Source: a virus
Virus record (IMG/VR): IMGVR_UViG_3300047564_001494
Location: 1 to 46,393 of that record
Reading direction: 5' to 3' (one strand)
Length of the DNA: 46,393 nucleotides
Program-made: the position numbers and the translations under genes
The notes under the pieces: generated by a model
The model's input: the letters and a program-made list of their open reading frames with translations, nothing else
The model's database searches: none
Told to the model about the DNA's origin: nothing
In this document: positions 33,718 to 39,778 of the stretch, in pieces
Position numbering within the stretch: position 1 is the stretch's first letter
Layout: every line of letters begins with the position of its first letter

Positions 33718-34596
33718 TCAGATCGCATTAATGGCGTCGTAACGCGCTTGGTCGGTGACCTTGGCGTACCGCAATGTGGTGGTCACATCGGAATGGCCCA
33801 TCAGTCCCATCAGGGTGCGGATCGGCACACCGGCTTCCGCGCACCATGTGGCGAACGTGTGGCGCAGGGAGTGGAAGGTCCACTTGTCGTCTTTCTTAAC
33901 AGAGTAATTCCTTACTTTTTTGAAAGCACGAATCAGTTGGTCCTTACCACCAGGCCAGTCATCTCCAAACAGCAAAGTATTGCGCGATGCGTACTCTGTC
34001 CGTTGGGTCATGATGGGCTTGATGCGTTCGTGCAGTGGAACCGCACGGAAGTTCTTGCCCTTGGTCTGGAAGCCATCGCGACCACCGATGTAGATCTGAC
34101 CTGTTCCCAGGTCAACATCCTGCATCCGTAGCTTGAGCAGCTCCCCCTGGCGCATCCCTGTGTAAGCAGCAACCACGATGATCGCGGCCACATCATCCCG
34201 AGAGAACGGGTCGATGGCAGCCTCATACATCTGGTCCACCTCCTCTTTTGTAAACCACGTCAGACGGTGTTCACCCTCCTTGCGTCGCTTGAATTTGGGT
34301 GGCGTGATGTCAGTCACCCCCATCGAGGAGCAGTGATTCAATACGGTTGAAACCGCGCTGATCACTCGGTTGATGGTGGAGTCGGACATGTTGCGTTCCT
34401 CTTCCAAATCGATACACGCTTGGTTCATCACCATCGGCGTGATTTTGGCTAGTGGAAAAGAGTTGCCAACACAATTCGTGAAGTGTTTGCAGTTGTACGT
34501 GTTGGTAGCAACAGAAGCACCGTGCCTCCATGAGTCCCTGGTACGAAAGGTGAAGTCGACCGCATCACCCCAGGTCATAACGGATTTAGTGGCCAT
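33718..34596 (-). CDS. int: Tyrosine-type site-specific integrase
   Basis: A 292-residue phage integrase. The catalytic residues are all visible: Arg near residue 147 in YTGMRQGELLKL, His-x-x-Arg near 243 in FHSLRHTFATWC, His near 266 in LMGHSDVTTT, and the nucleophile Tyr near 275 in LRYAKV. The N-terminal part is a core-binding domain (NTYNCKHFTNC, INRVISAVSTVLNHC). With attP next to it, the phage could integrate in a host tRNA-Leu gene. It overlaps the MarR-like gene by 11 bases and so is co-translated with it. Confidence 0.95.
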   Translation of the reverse strand: MATKSVMTWGDAVDFTFRTRDSWRHGASVATNTYNCKHFTNCVGNSFPLAKITPMVMNQACIDLEEERNMSDSTINRVISAVSTVLNHCSSMGVTDITPPKFKRRKEGEHRLTWFTKEEVDQMYEAAIDPFSRDDVAAIIVVAAYTGMRQGELLKLRMQDVDLGTGQIYIGGRDGFQTKGKNFRAVPLHERIKPIMTQRTEYASRNTLLFGDDWPGGKDQLIRAFKKVRNYSVKKDDKWTFHSLRHTFATWCAEAGVPIRTLMGLMGHSDVTTTLRYAKVTDQARYDAINAI

Positions 34597-34978
34597 CGAG
34601 AATCTCCTTGATTTTGGAAACCATGGTGTGGCCCTCTTCTGTCAAGGTGACAATGCGCCTCCTTGCATTAAGAGGATCCACCTTCTTGATAATTAAGCCC
34701 ATACCGGGTTTACCTAAGCGATGGTGTGTACTAAGCCAATCTGTATTGCGACTTGTGCTATTAGGTGATAAACCTAAATCATCCTGAATCGCCTGTAGAT
34801 TACAAGGATCATGAGATGCGATATAGCAAAAGATCGAAACAAGTTGGCCGGGTACTTCAAAGTCTTTGACCCGAAACAACTCGTGAACCATGCACAGACG
34901 CCACATGAGATCGTCTGTTTTTTGGTTGAGTAGTGGATGAGATGTTTCGGACACTAGACCGGTTGAAGAACCAATCAC
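34586..34978 (-). CDS. MarR-like winged-helix regulator
   Basis: A 130-residue protein with a winged-helix pattern typical of MarR: QLVSIFCYIASHDPCNLQAI, then LGLSPNSTSRNTDWL (recognition helix) and a wing LIIKKVDPLNARRRIVTLTE, ending in EGHTMVSKIKEIL. The start is GTG at 34978. ATG at 34906 would also keep the whole DNA-binding domain. Located upstream of int and overlapping it, it may control int expression or the early region. Whether it acts as a lysogeny repressor cannot be told from sequence. Confidence 0.75.
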   Translation of the reverse strand: MIGSSTGLVSETSHPLLNQKTDDLMWRLCMVHELFRVKDFEVPGQLVSIFCYIASHDPCNLQAIQDDLGLSPNSTSRNTDWLSTHHRLGKPGMGLIIKKVDPLNARRRIVTLTEEGHTMVSKIKEILDGH

Positions 34979-35160
34979 ATCCTAGCAATAGCAGACCCAC
35001 CTGAACCTGAACGGATCCGTAGTAGATCCGTAGATCCAGGTGCGGGATGCCGTCCCTGTCCCATCCTAAATACAATCCAGCCCCATCAAGCAACGTCATC
35101 GGGTCGGGCAAGCAACGATCAATAGTAAGACATCTGTACTAGTTGTGTAGGAATGATGCG
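34979..35160 (-). other. Non-coding stretch before the MarR-like gene
   Basis: About 180 bases with no convincing gene. It contains a repeated GGATCTAC element (minus strand, about 35018-35037) and CTGTACTAGT at 35134-35143 (plus strand), which also occurs in the candidate early promoter region at 38541-38550. Upstream promoter or operator sites for marR-int are likely here, but I cannot place a clear -10 and -35. Confidence 0.4.
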
Positions 35161-35313
35161 TTATCCGCATTGAGCGACGTCCTCTTGATGATGCGATAAC
35201 TGCATAAAAACGGTGTGCCAGTCGTCACCCCATACGTCCTGGTACTCCTGAGCAGTGAACGCAGAGCCCTTGAAGGCAGGTTCAGCCACAGGTTTCATCT
35301 CATCACTAGACAT
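35161..35313 (-). CDS. Small acidic early protein, unknown
   Basis: A 50-residue protein (MSSDEMKPVAEPAFKGSAFT, then QEYQDVWGDDWHTVFMQLSH and an acidic end). The ATG overlaps the stop of the preceding gene by eight bases. It is the last of a row of very small early genes. The acidic, Trp-containing centre suggests an interaction peptide. No family recognised. Confidence 0.6.
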   Translation of the reverse strand: MSSDEMKPVAEPAFKGSAFTAQEYQDVWGDDWHTVFMQLSHHQEDVAQCG

Positions 35314-35611
35314 TGTTTTCGTTTGGGTAGTTGAGTACACCTATGTAAGCTTGGGTAATGATAGTTACTTCGTGCCCAATATCAGCCAACTCTTTGATCT
35401 TTGCTCGAGCCCTACTTTCCTGTTTATATGCATACTCTTTGACCTTTGCGTCCTTGCGGTTGTAAGATCGAACGATGCAACAATACGGATCAGGTAGGTG
35501 CCAGATTACTGAGTCTTCTAAGACATCAATAAACGGCGGCGAAGCAAGATCGTTTTCATCTATGTTAAATACTTCTTCCCATCCATTAGGGAATGGATCC
35601 TTCTTAGACAT
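35306..35611 (-). CDS. Early protein of 101 residues, unknown
   Basis: The start is taken at the ATG before SKKDPFPNGWEEVFNIDEND, because the longer frame upstream covers the preceding gene. The middle has two Cys (PDPYCCIVRSYNRKD) and the C-terminal half is a basic helix (KVKEYAYKQESRARAKIKEL). It overlaps its neighbours by eight bases at both ends. Function unknown. The arrangement (acidic N-terminus, basic helix) could bind nucleic acid. Confidence 0.65.
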   Translation of the reverse strand: MSKKDPFPNGWEEVFNIDENDLASPPFIDVLEDSVIWHLPDPYCCIVRSYNRKDAKVKEYAYKQESRARAKIKELADIGHEVTIITQAYIGVLNYPNENNV

Positions 35612-35768
35612 ATGACAGCTCCATCTGTCTGCGCTCACAATCTTGGATACAGTAAAGCGCGTCCTTGATATCACTAGCACTGGACTCCGGATCATTCAAT
35701 GTGTCCTTGTAATGAAGACACATCAATAACAAAGCATCAAGGTATGTTAGCTCATCAAGTGAATTCAT
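35604..35768 (-). CDS. Small acidic early protein, unknown
   Basis: A 54-residue protein, MNSLDELTYLDALLLMCLHY followed by KDTLNDPESSASDIKDALYC and a short end with Cys. The helical, Cys-containing pattern is seen in other short cyanophage early proteins. The stop overlaps the next ATG (ATGTCTAA). I place it from the overlap pattern and clean frame. Function unknown. Confidence 0.6.
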   Translation of the reverse strand: MNSLDELTYLDALLLMCLHYKDTLNDPESSASDIKDALYCIQDCERRQMELSYV

Positions 35769-35862
35769 CCATAGGTACAGTTGTCTAGACTTTGTCTAGG
35801 GGGTGCGGTTCTGGGTGCGTCCATGCTTAGGCGGTGGACCACGAACCCAGCTAGAAACCATG

Positions 35863-36021
35863 CTAATTATCGTTGTCATCATCCCATTCATACATTTCGA
35901 CTACACGATAAATGCGTTGATTGGGGTAGAATTCAAGGGCTGTGAGTAATGCACTGGAACGACTTGTGGCCATTAGTTCAGTGGTACGTCCTTGTAGGAA
36001 GACCTTGAAGCGTTTACTCAT
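35863..36021 (-). CDS. Small early protein, unknown
   Basis: A 52-residue protein, MSKRFKVFLQGRTTELMATS, then SALLTALEFYPNQRIYRVVE and an acidic tail (EWDDDNDN). The shape (beta-strand, helix, beta-strand) resembles small phage proteins with ribbon folds. Upstream it has TCACAAGGACGCACC, the leader that recurs before other early genes, with the strong SD AAGGA. Function unknown. Confidence 0.65.
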   Translation of the reverse strand: MSKRFKVFLQGRTTELMATSRSSALLTALEFYPNQRIYRVVEMYEWDDDNDN

Positions 36022-36071
36022 ACGTGGTGCGTCCTTGTGACTCTTAACGGAATTGCATGGTTGAAGGGCAC

Positions 36072-36097
36072 AAAAAATGGGAGGTGATGAGCCTCCC
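36072..36097 (-). terminator. Intrinsic terminator in the early region
   Basis: Minus strand: GGGAGG, seven-base loop, CCTCCC, then ATTTTTTG. It lies just behind the 55-residue membrane-type gene, so the upstream small genes form one unit. The following genes (36021 and below) then need read-through or another promoter. Confidence 0.88.
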
Positions 36098-36105
36098 GAT
36101 AATTG

Positions 36106-36273
36106 TTAGTGTTGACGTGTTAGCCTATGCGTTGCAGCCGCTCTTTCAGCATCAGACATGAACATAATAGCAGCAGCGGTGGGATAGGTAGAAGTAGGAG
36201 AATGTTTTCCAAGATCAGAAATAATAGCTGCAACTGTGAATGTAGGGATCAAGAAACAAAGTAGGTTCTTCAT
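36106..36273 (-). CDS. Small protein with N-terminal membrane or signal segment
   Basis: A 55-residue protein, MKNLLCFLIPTFTVAAIISD, with a hydrophobic segment at residues 3-19, then a Ser/Thr/Pro-rich link and a C-terminal helix (MSDAERAAATHRLTRQH). It could be an inner-membrane peptide that changes host envelope functions early. The ATG is two bases behind the upstream stop. A terminator follows directly. Confidence 0.62.
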   Translation of the reverse strand: MKNLLCFLIPTFTVAAIISDLGKHSPTSTYPTAAAIMFMSDAERAAATHRLTRQH

Positions 36274-36274
36274 G

Positions 36275-36418
36275 TCAAATCACACCGTATAGTGCGTCAT
36301 TGTAGATAACATCATCCATGTCATCATCTTCTAGCCAAGTTGGATAATGTGGTTCGGGTTGCGATTGCATTAGCTCATCCAATTCGTAAGTGTTGAGAAA
36401 GTAATTTTGACGTGTCAT
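36275..36418 (-). CDS. Small acidic early protein, unknown
   Basis: A 47-residue protein, MTRQNYFLNTYELDELMQSQ followed by a Pro/Trp link and an acidic end (EDDDMDDVIYND). The ATG overlaps the TGA of the previous gene (ATGA). Strong negative charge is typical of early phage inhibitors of host nucleic-acid enzymes, but this is only a suggestion. Confidence 0.62.
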   Translation of the reverse strand: MTRQNYFLNTYELDELMQSQPEPHYPTWLEDDDMDDVIYNDALYGVI

Positions 36419-36603
36419 TGCACAGCTCCAAAACGTTTTTCAGTGATTACAACTGATGAGATCTTTGTGTCTTGTTCGAGTCGATCTCGTGCCTCTCGAG
36501 CACTTTCATGGGTTTTAGTGACAAGCCCGCAACCTATAACCCCAGAGCTTGTTTGGTACTGTTTGTGGTAAGTGGCGTTGACGTAGTAAAGAGTGAAGCT
36601 CAT
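36415..36603 (-). CDS. Small early protein, unknown
   Basis: A 62-residue protein (MSFTLYYVNATYHKQYQTSS, then GLVTKTHESAREARDRLEQD and a strand ISSVVITEKRFG). Its pattern of strands around one helix resembles a small alpha-beta domain. Upstream lies TTAAGGACTCACC, a variant of the early leader. Function unknown. Confidence 0.68.
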   Translation of the reverse strand: MSFTLYYVNATYHKQYQTSSGVIGCGLVTKTHESAREARDRLEQDTKISSVVITEKRFGAVQ

Positions 36604-36625
36604 AGTGATGACGGTGAGTCCTTAA

Positions 36626-36859
36626 TTAGATACAAGCGTAATAACGTGGTGCAACCTTTTTGCCGTGTTGAGTACGGATAACAGCAACACGATGTTGCTG
36701 CTCAAGACGCTCTACAATATGTTTGGTTCCCCAGCTATGGTGAGAGCGTAGTGTTTCGGAATTAATTTCATAGAGACGACGACCAGGATTGCTTTTAATG
36801 TATTTAAGAACAAGAAGATCAAGTGTTTTAAGTGTGAGATTGGCGAATAGTTTGGTCAT
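36626..36859 (-). CDS. Small basic protein, possible winged-helix DNA binder
   Basis: A 77-residue basic protein. The helix LKTLDLLVLKYIKSNPGRRL, a second helix SETLRSHHSWGTKHIVERLE and a possible wing VAVIRTQHGKKVAPRYYACI look like a small winged helix. It could regulate early transcription. Upstream lie TCACAAAGACTCACC and a TTTCCACAAATCAAACG element. The DNA-binding idea needs a structure prediction. Confidence 0.65.
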   Translation of the reverse strand: MTKLFANLTLKTLDLLVLKYIKSNPGRRLYEINSETLRSHHSWGTKHIVERLEQQHRVAVIRTQHGKKVAPRYYACI

Positions 36860-36910
36860 TGTTTTAATGGTGAGTCTTTGTGAAGTCGTAACGTTTGATT
36901 TGTGGAAAGG

Positions 36911-37615
36911 TTAGGCCGCAGTTACATACTTTGAGCCCGTTCCATGTGCATGGACAAAAATGTCACGTTTGGCACCATCACACAGTTTGCAGGTGATACA
37001 TTGTGCTTCACTATTGTCTACAGTTGCTGGGCATTGTTTAGCGTAGATGGGTGTAACATTCTTGCTAACCACTACAAATGTTTTCCAACCATGAGCTGTA
37101 GCTTCTAGATAATCATTAAATCCGTCGCATGATGCCTGGAATATACCTTTAAATTCTTGAGCAAACTCTTCTCTCCACTGGTGAGTGTATCCAGTGTGAC
37201 CTGTGGCAAATGCATTTAATGCGATCACAATACCAGGGTCGATAACACTAGGATCACCATAGGCACCCCAACGGATGCGGCGATTCTTTAATGCTAGAGA
37301 TAGTTTAAGGTAATTAAGCTCACTGTATGCACCGCGTTTATATGCTTTCCACACGCTATTAGGCCCCTGACCCACGTTGACATAACAGGAACGTTGACCT
37401 AATGCGTCCTTGCGGTGTGGACAGTTACCACATATAGAGTAATCTTCTCCCGTGTTAATGGCTGCAACTGGGTTAATGTCTTCGCGCAATATAAATACTT
37501 GCGCCATGTCACCAGTTTTTCGATTAGTACTCTTTAGAGTAAGGATAGCAACGTAAGGTTTACCATCAATTGGTGATAGACCACGGTCGATGATGAAGCC
37601 TTTGACTTTTTTCAT
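36911..37615 (-). CDS. Conserved Cys-rich phage protein, function unknown
   Basis: A 234-residue protein of a family I recall from many phages (DUF7227-like): ICGNCPHRKD, CYVNVGQGPNSVW, IRWGAYGDPSVIDPG, then GHTGYTHQWRE, GWKTFVVVSKN and two Cys pairs near the C-terminus (CITCKLCDGAKRD). The Cys distribution suggests metal or Fe-S binding. The GAYGDP and HTGYTHQW signatures are strongly conserved-looking and may form an active site. It has its own leader CATCACAAGGACCCACC with a TCCACT motif upstream, so it is probably an early, well-translated gene. Confidence 0.75.
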   Translation of the reverse strand: MKKVKGFIIDRGLSPIDGKPYVAILTLKSTNRKTGDMAQVFILREDINPVAAINTGEDYSICGNCPHRKDALGQRSCYVNVGQGPNSVWKAYKRGAYSELNYLKLSLALKNRRIRWGAYGDPSVIDPGIVIALNAFATGHTGYTHQWREEFAQEFKGIFQASCDGFNDYLEATAHGWKTFVVVSKNVTPIYAKQCPATVDNSEAQCITCKLCDGAKRDIFVHAHGTGSKYVTAA

Positions 37616-37650
37616 GGTGGGTCCTTGTGATGAGTGGAATCGTAACGGAT
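37616..37650 (-). promoter_or_regulatory. Leader of the Cys-rich gene, recurrent motif
   Basis: Reading towards the gene: GTTACGATTCCACTCATCAC, then AAGGACCCACC and ATG. AAGGA is the ribosome binding site. The TTCCACT element lies 17 bases before ATG. Similar leaders stand before the genes at 37820 and 38080. It may include a promoter of the phage RNA polymerase. Confidence 0.5.
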
Positions 37651-37655
37651 TTGGA

Positions 37656-37820
37656 TTAATAAGGATTAGACCAGTTGTTAACCTGATGATCTGTGATTAG
37701 ACCATCCCGATGCAAGCTATCAAGAAAGTTATTGAATGCCTCACGTTTAGCAATAGGATCGTTCCGGTACATTTGACCAATACATTCCTTAAATTCGGAA
37801 ATAGCTTGTGTCTTGTTCAT
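37656..37820 (-). CDS. Small early protein, unknown
   Basis: A 54-residue helical protein, MNKTQAISEFKECIGQMYRN, then REAFNNFLDSLHRDGLITDH and a short end. It looks like a small helix bundle. Its ATG is preceded by AACAAGGAATCACC, the strong version of the shared leader. Function unknown. Confidence 0.68.
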   Translation of the reverse strand: MNKTQAISEFKECIGQMYRNDPIAKREAFNNFLDSLHRDGLITDHQVNNWSNPY

Positions 37821-37860
37821 GGTGATTCCTTGTTGTTTGATTAGTGGATAGGTTGCACTT
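37821..37860 (-). promoter_or_regulatory. Leader of the 54-residue early gene, recurrent motif
   Basis: Towards the gene the sequence reads GCAACCTATCCACTAATCAA, then ACAACAAGGAATCACC and ATG. It includes a full copy of the 12-mer TCCACTAATCAA that forms the inverted repeat near attP. The stop of the upstream gene lies within it at 37841, so a promoter here would overlap coding DNA. Confidence 0.5.
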
Positions 37861-38080
37861 CAGAAGAGATTGAATCACTGTACAATTCTTCAGGAGTGTA
37901 GATCTCAAACCATGCATGAGGGTATGTGTTGCTATATTGCTCACATACATCTTCAGCGCGTTGTTCGAAACTATCCTGAGAATCAAAAGACGTTCTTGTG
38001 ATCTTGTTGACAACACATTGCTCTGTGACGCTAACAATAAACAAGTTGTCGAGATCAACTTTGTAGATTGTGGCAGACAT
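37841..38080 (-). CDS. Small early protein, unknown
   Basis: A 79-residue protein. The start is the ATG before SATIYKVDLDNLFIVSVTEQ, three bases behind CACC of the leader, not the longer frame that reaches through the leader. A beta-strand region (CVVNKITRTSFDS) is followed by a helix (EQRAEDVCEQYSNTYPHAWF) and an acidic end. It looks like a small alpha-beta domain. Function unknown. Confidence 0.7.
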   Translation of the reverse strand: MSATIYKVDLDNLFIVSVTEQCVVNKITRTSFDSQDSFEQRAEDVCEQYSNTYPHAWFEIYTPEELYSDSISSEVQPIH

Positions 38081-38115
38081 GGTGACTCCTTGTGATTTGT
38101 GACTAGTGGAATAGT
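38081..38115 (-). promoter_or_regulatory. Leader of the 79-residue early gene, recurrent motif
   Basis: Towards the gene: GAAACTATTCCACTAGTCAC, then AAATCACAAGGAGTCACC and ATG. AAGGAG is a strong ribosome binding site. The TTCCACTAGTC element corresponds to TTCCACTCATC and ATCCACTAATC in the two following leaders. Confidence 0.5.
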
Positions 38116-38133
38116 TTCCCAAGGAATGGGAAT

Positions 38134-38184
38134 GGGACAGGAAGGGATTCGATCCCACGCATCATGCGATTCGAGATCCTGCCC
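38134..38184 (-). other. Compact three-way-junction RNA element, tRNA-arm-like
   Basis: Minus strand: GGGCAGGA (38177-38184) pairs with TCCTGtCCC (38134-38142). Inside are two perfect small hairpins, CGCATGATGCG and GGGATCGAATCCC. The second looks like a tRNA T-arm with a TCGAAT loop, and the closing stem like an acceptor stem, but D-arm and anticodon arm are missing. It is not a functional tRNA. It could be a tRNA remnant, an RNase P-like processing signal or a regulatory structure before the early gene leader. Confidence 0.45.
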
Positions 38185-38767
38185 GTTTGATTGTGTTGCG
38201 TCCGTGTTGTTATCTATGAATCCCGATTCAGTATGCCCTAACCCATAGCGTCCCTGTTGATATGCACCGGGAGATGCTTGGCGGCGGTGACCTAATCCCA
38301 CTTCCTGCGAGCGGTGGCCGGGTTCAATTGTCTAGGTTCGGAGCGTGGCGACCGTCAGGGCTGAGCCTGATTGTCTGGCGGTGAGGCGTGGCGGGTGTCG
38401 TTCCCGCTTCCTTCATCCGATGTACCCAAGGTAATGGGCAACCGTGGCACTTGTCAACAAGTCTGGCCCAGGCTTAACACTGGCTTAACAATTGGGACAG
38501 GGCTGGTCATTGGATAGAACTGCGCGATCTATATATACCACTGTACTAGTACACTTGTACTGAATTGCGAACAGATCGCATGACATTTGATAATGAGAAC
38601 CATTCACAATAAGCCGTAGATATTGAGACCATTTGCCAATACATTTGCACTACTTGCCTGTTGAATCTACCAGAATCAGTAACTAGCGCGGCCTATCTGA
38701 GGGAAAAAGGGGGGCATGGGGGGTAAACAGCGTCTCTGCCCTAGCGATAAGGCTTGAGAAATTTCTG
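38185..38767 (-). other. Non-coding early control region
   Basis: About 580 bases without a convincing gene. The left part (38185-38440) is G+C-rich with many short inverted repeats. A reading frame through it lacks an ATG and family features. The right part is A+T-rich and contains the candidate sigma-70 promoter at 38532-38560. This is the longest gene-free stretch of the window and probably controls the group of small early genes. Confidence 0.5.
38532..38560 (-). promoter_or_regulatory. Candidate host sigma-70 promoter with palindrome
   Basis: Minus strand: GTACAA (weak -35), 17 bases, TATATA, with TGG directly before it as an extended -10. The spacer contains the perfect 12-bp palindrome TGTACTAGTACA (38542-38553). 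A regulator bound there would block the promoter. The downstream genes are the small early group, so a host-polymerase promoter is expected here. The -35 is poor, and the call depends on the extended -10. Confidence 0.45.
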
Positions 38768-39091
38768 TCATTTTTTCAACGAGACCAGGAATGACGGATC
38801 CAACCCTGCTTCCTCGATCATCTTGTTACACCCCACCATATTGAGCTGATACCACTGCTCCTGATCAAGACCAACCAACATCCCCCCGACCTTGATATTG
38901 CAGATCAACGGACGATGCTCATAGACTGAACACCGTCCATCCTCCGTCAACATCTCACAGGACCCATCCTCTTGTGTCTGATACGGAAACCGTTCCACCA
39001 ATTCCCTCAACACAGGATGATCCCAATACCCCTCTAAGACGCTCTGTACCCGCTTACAACACTCACCGCACCCAGTACACGGATAATCCAT
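38768..39091 (-). CDS. YkgJ-type CxxCxxCC cluster protein
   Basis: A 107-residue protein that starts MDYPCTGCGECCKRVQ: Cys5, Cys8, Cys11 and Cys12 give the CxxCxxCC signature (zinc/iron-chelating family, PF03692 type). Further Cys follow in GSCEMLTEDGRCSVYEHRP and LICNIKV. The family is thought to hold an Fe-S or zinc centre. The function in phages is unknown. A strong AGGAAGGGGG lies before the ATG. It is the second gene of the early region, after thyX. Confidence 0.85.
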   Translation of the reverse strand: MDYPCTGCGECCKRVQSVLEGYWDHPVLRELVERFPYQTQEDGSCEMLTEDGRCSVYEHRPLICNIKVGGMLVGLDQEQWYQLNMVGCNKMIEEAGLDPSFLVSLKK

Positions 39092-39136
39092 CAGAACCCC
39101 CTTCCTGGACCTTCTAGAGGCCTCTCATAGCCATCT

Positions 39137-39778
39137 TTACTTTGACCACATGGCATCAGCAACATTAGGAACATGACAATACAACAAATCCTGAATCTGA
39201 CCAGCAATCACGGCATGTTCCCGTTGAGTCCCATGACCAGTCCTTAGATCACAATAATGCAACCAAGACCGAATCGAACCATTCATATACAACCGAGATG
39301 GTGAAGACATGGGTAATACATCCCTGGCACACTCCTTTGCCACACCACTACTAACCATCTCCCGATAGAGGTCTTCACTTTCAGCGTAAAGCTGATGAAT
39401 CCTACGGTAAAAGATCTCCTTCTTATCAGTACTAAGATCATCAATACTATTCTGCCTATTCTTCGTATCCTGCCTTCTTAGAGCTGGGACAACCGGAGAC
39501 CCAATAGCGGTCACATCAGCATACCGTTGACTGAACTCCTGAAAGGAGAAGCTGCGATGCCGAAGGATCTGAGCAGCAATAGATCTTGTAGTATTAATTT
39601 CTACACACATATTCACCATCTCCATTGGAGACCAATGATTATGATCAATCAGGTACTTAATTAGTTTAGCACTGGTCTCAGTGTTTGATTGATTGGATGG
39701 ATTGGATACCCTAGCCATGTAACTGATGAGTTCTTCAGCGTTAGGGGTGATGTGGATGAGCTGAACGGTGTGGTGCAT
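39137..39778 (-). CDS. thyX: Flavin-dependent thymidylate synthase ThyX
   Basis: A 213-residue ThyX with the signature RHRSFSFQEFSQRY (residues 73-86, RHR-x7-S type) and conserved Ser/Arg residues further on (CARDVLPMSSPSRLYMNGSI, then RSWLHYCDLR). It methylates dUMP to dTMP with FAD and folate, forming a homotetramer. It works with the phage ribonucleotide reductase and MazG-like enzyme to supply dNTPs, although it is encoded far away, at the left physical end of the genome. It is the first gene of the genome in transcription order. Confidence 0.95.
   Translation of the reverse strand: MHHTVQLIHITPNAEELISYMARVSNPSNQSNTETSAKLIKYLIDHNHWSPMEMVNMCVEINTTRSIAAQILRHRSFSFQEFSQRYADVTAIGSPVVPALRRQDTKNRQNSIDDLSTDKKEIFYRRIHQLYAESEDLYREMVSSGVAKECARDVLPMSSPSRLYMNGSIRSWLHYCDLRTGHGTQREHAVIAGQIQDLLYCHVPNVADAMWSK

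Noticed and set aside
33559-34131. A 190-residue plus-strand reading frame over the integrase gene
   Set aside because: It lies antisense to the clearly conserved integrase and has no family pattern or ribosome binding site. Open by chance.
34857-35111. An 84-residue minus-strand frame over the start of the MarR-like gene
   Set aside because: Its end shares coding DNA with the winged-helix gene in another frame and the start region has repeats and no good SD. Part of the control region is more likely.
35796-35861. A 21-codon minus-strand frame behind the 52-residue early gene
   Set aside because: Too short and Pro/Arg-rich, no similarity. The TAGCATG spacing is suggestive but not enough.
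38134-38184. A functional tRNA gene
   Set aside because: T-arm-like and acceptor-like parts are present, but only about 50 bases long with no anticodon arm or D-arm.
37789-38301. A 170-residue minus-strand frame over the early leader and the 79-residue gene
   Set aside because: Starts with GTG, runs through the structured element and leader, and shadows two better genes with strong ribosome binding sites.
38425-38457. A sigma-70 promoter with TTGACA at 38452-38457 (minus strand)
   Set aside because: The -35 is perfect, but at 15-17 bases there is only CATTAC or ATTACC and the region is G+C-rich. Weaker overall than the extended -10 site at 38532.
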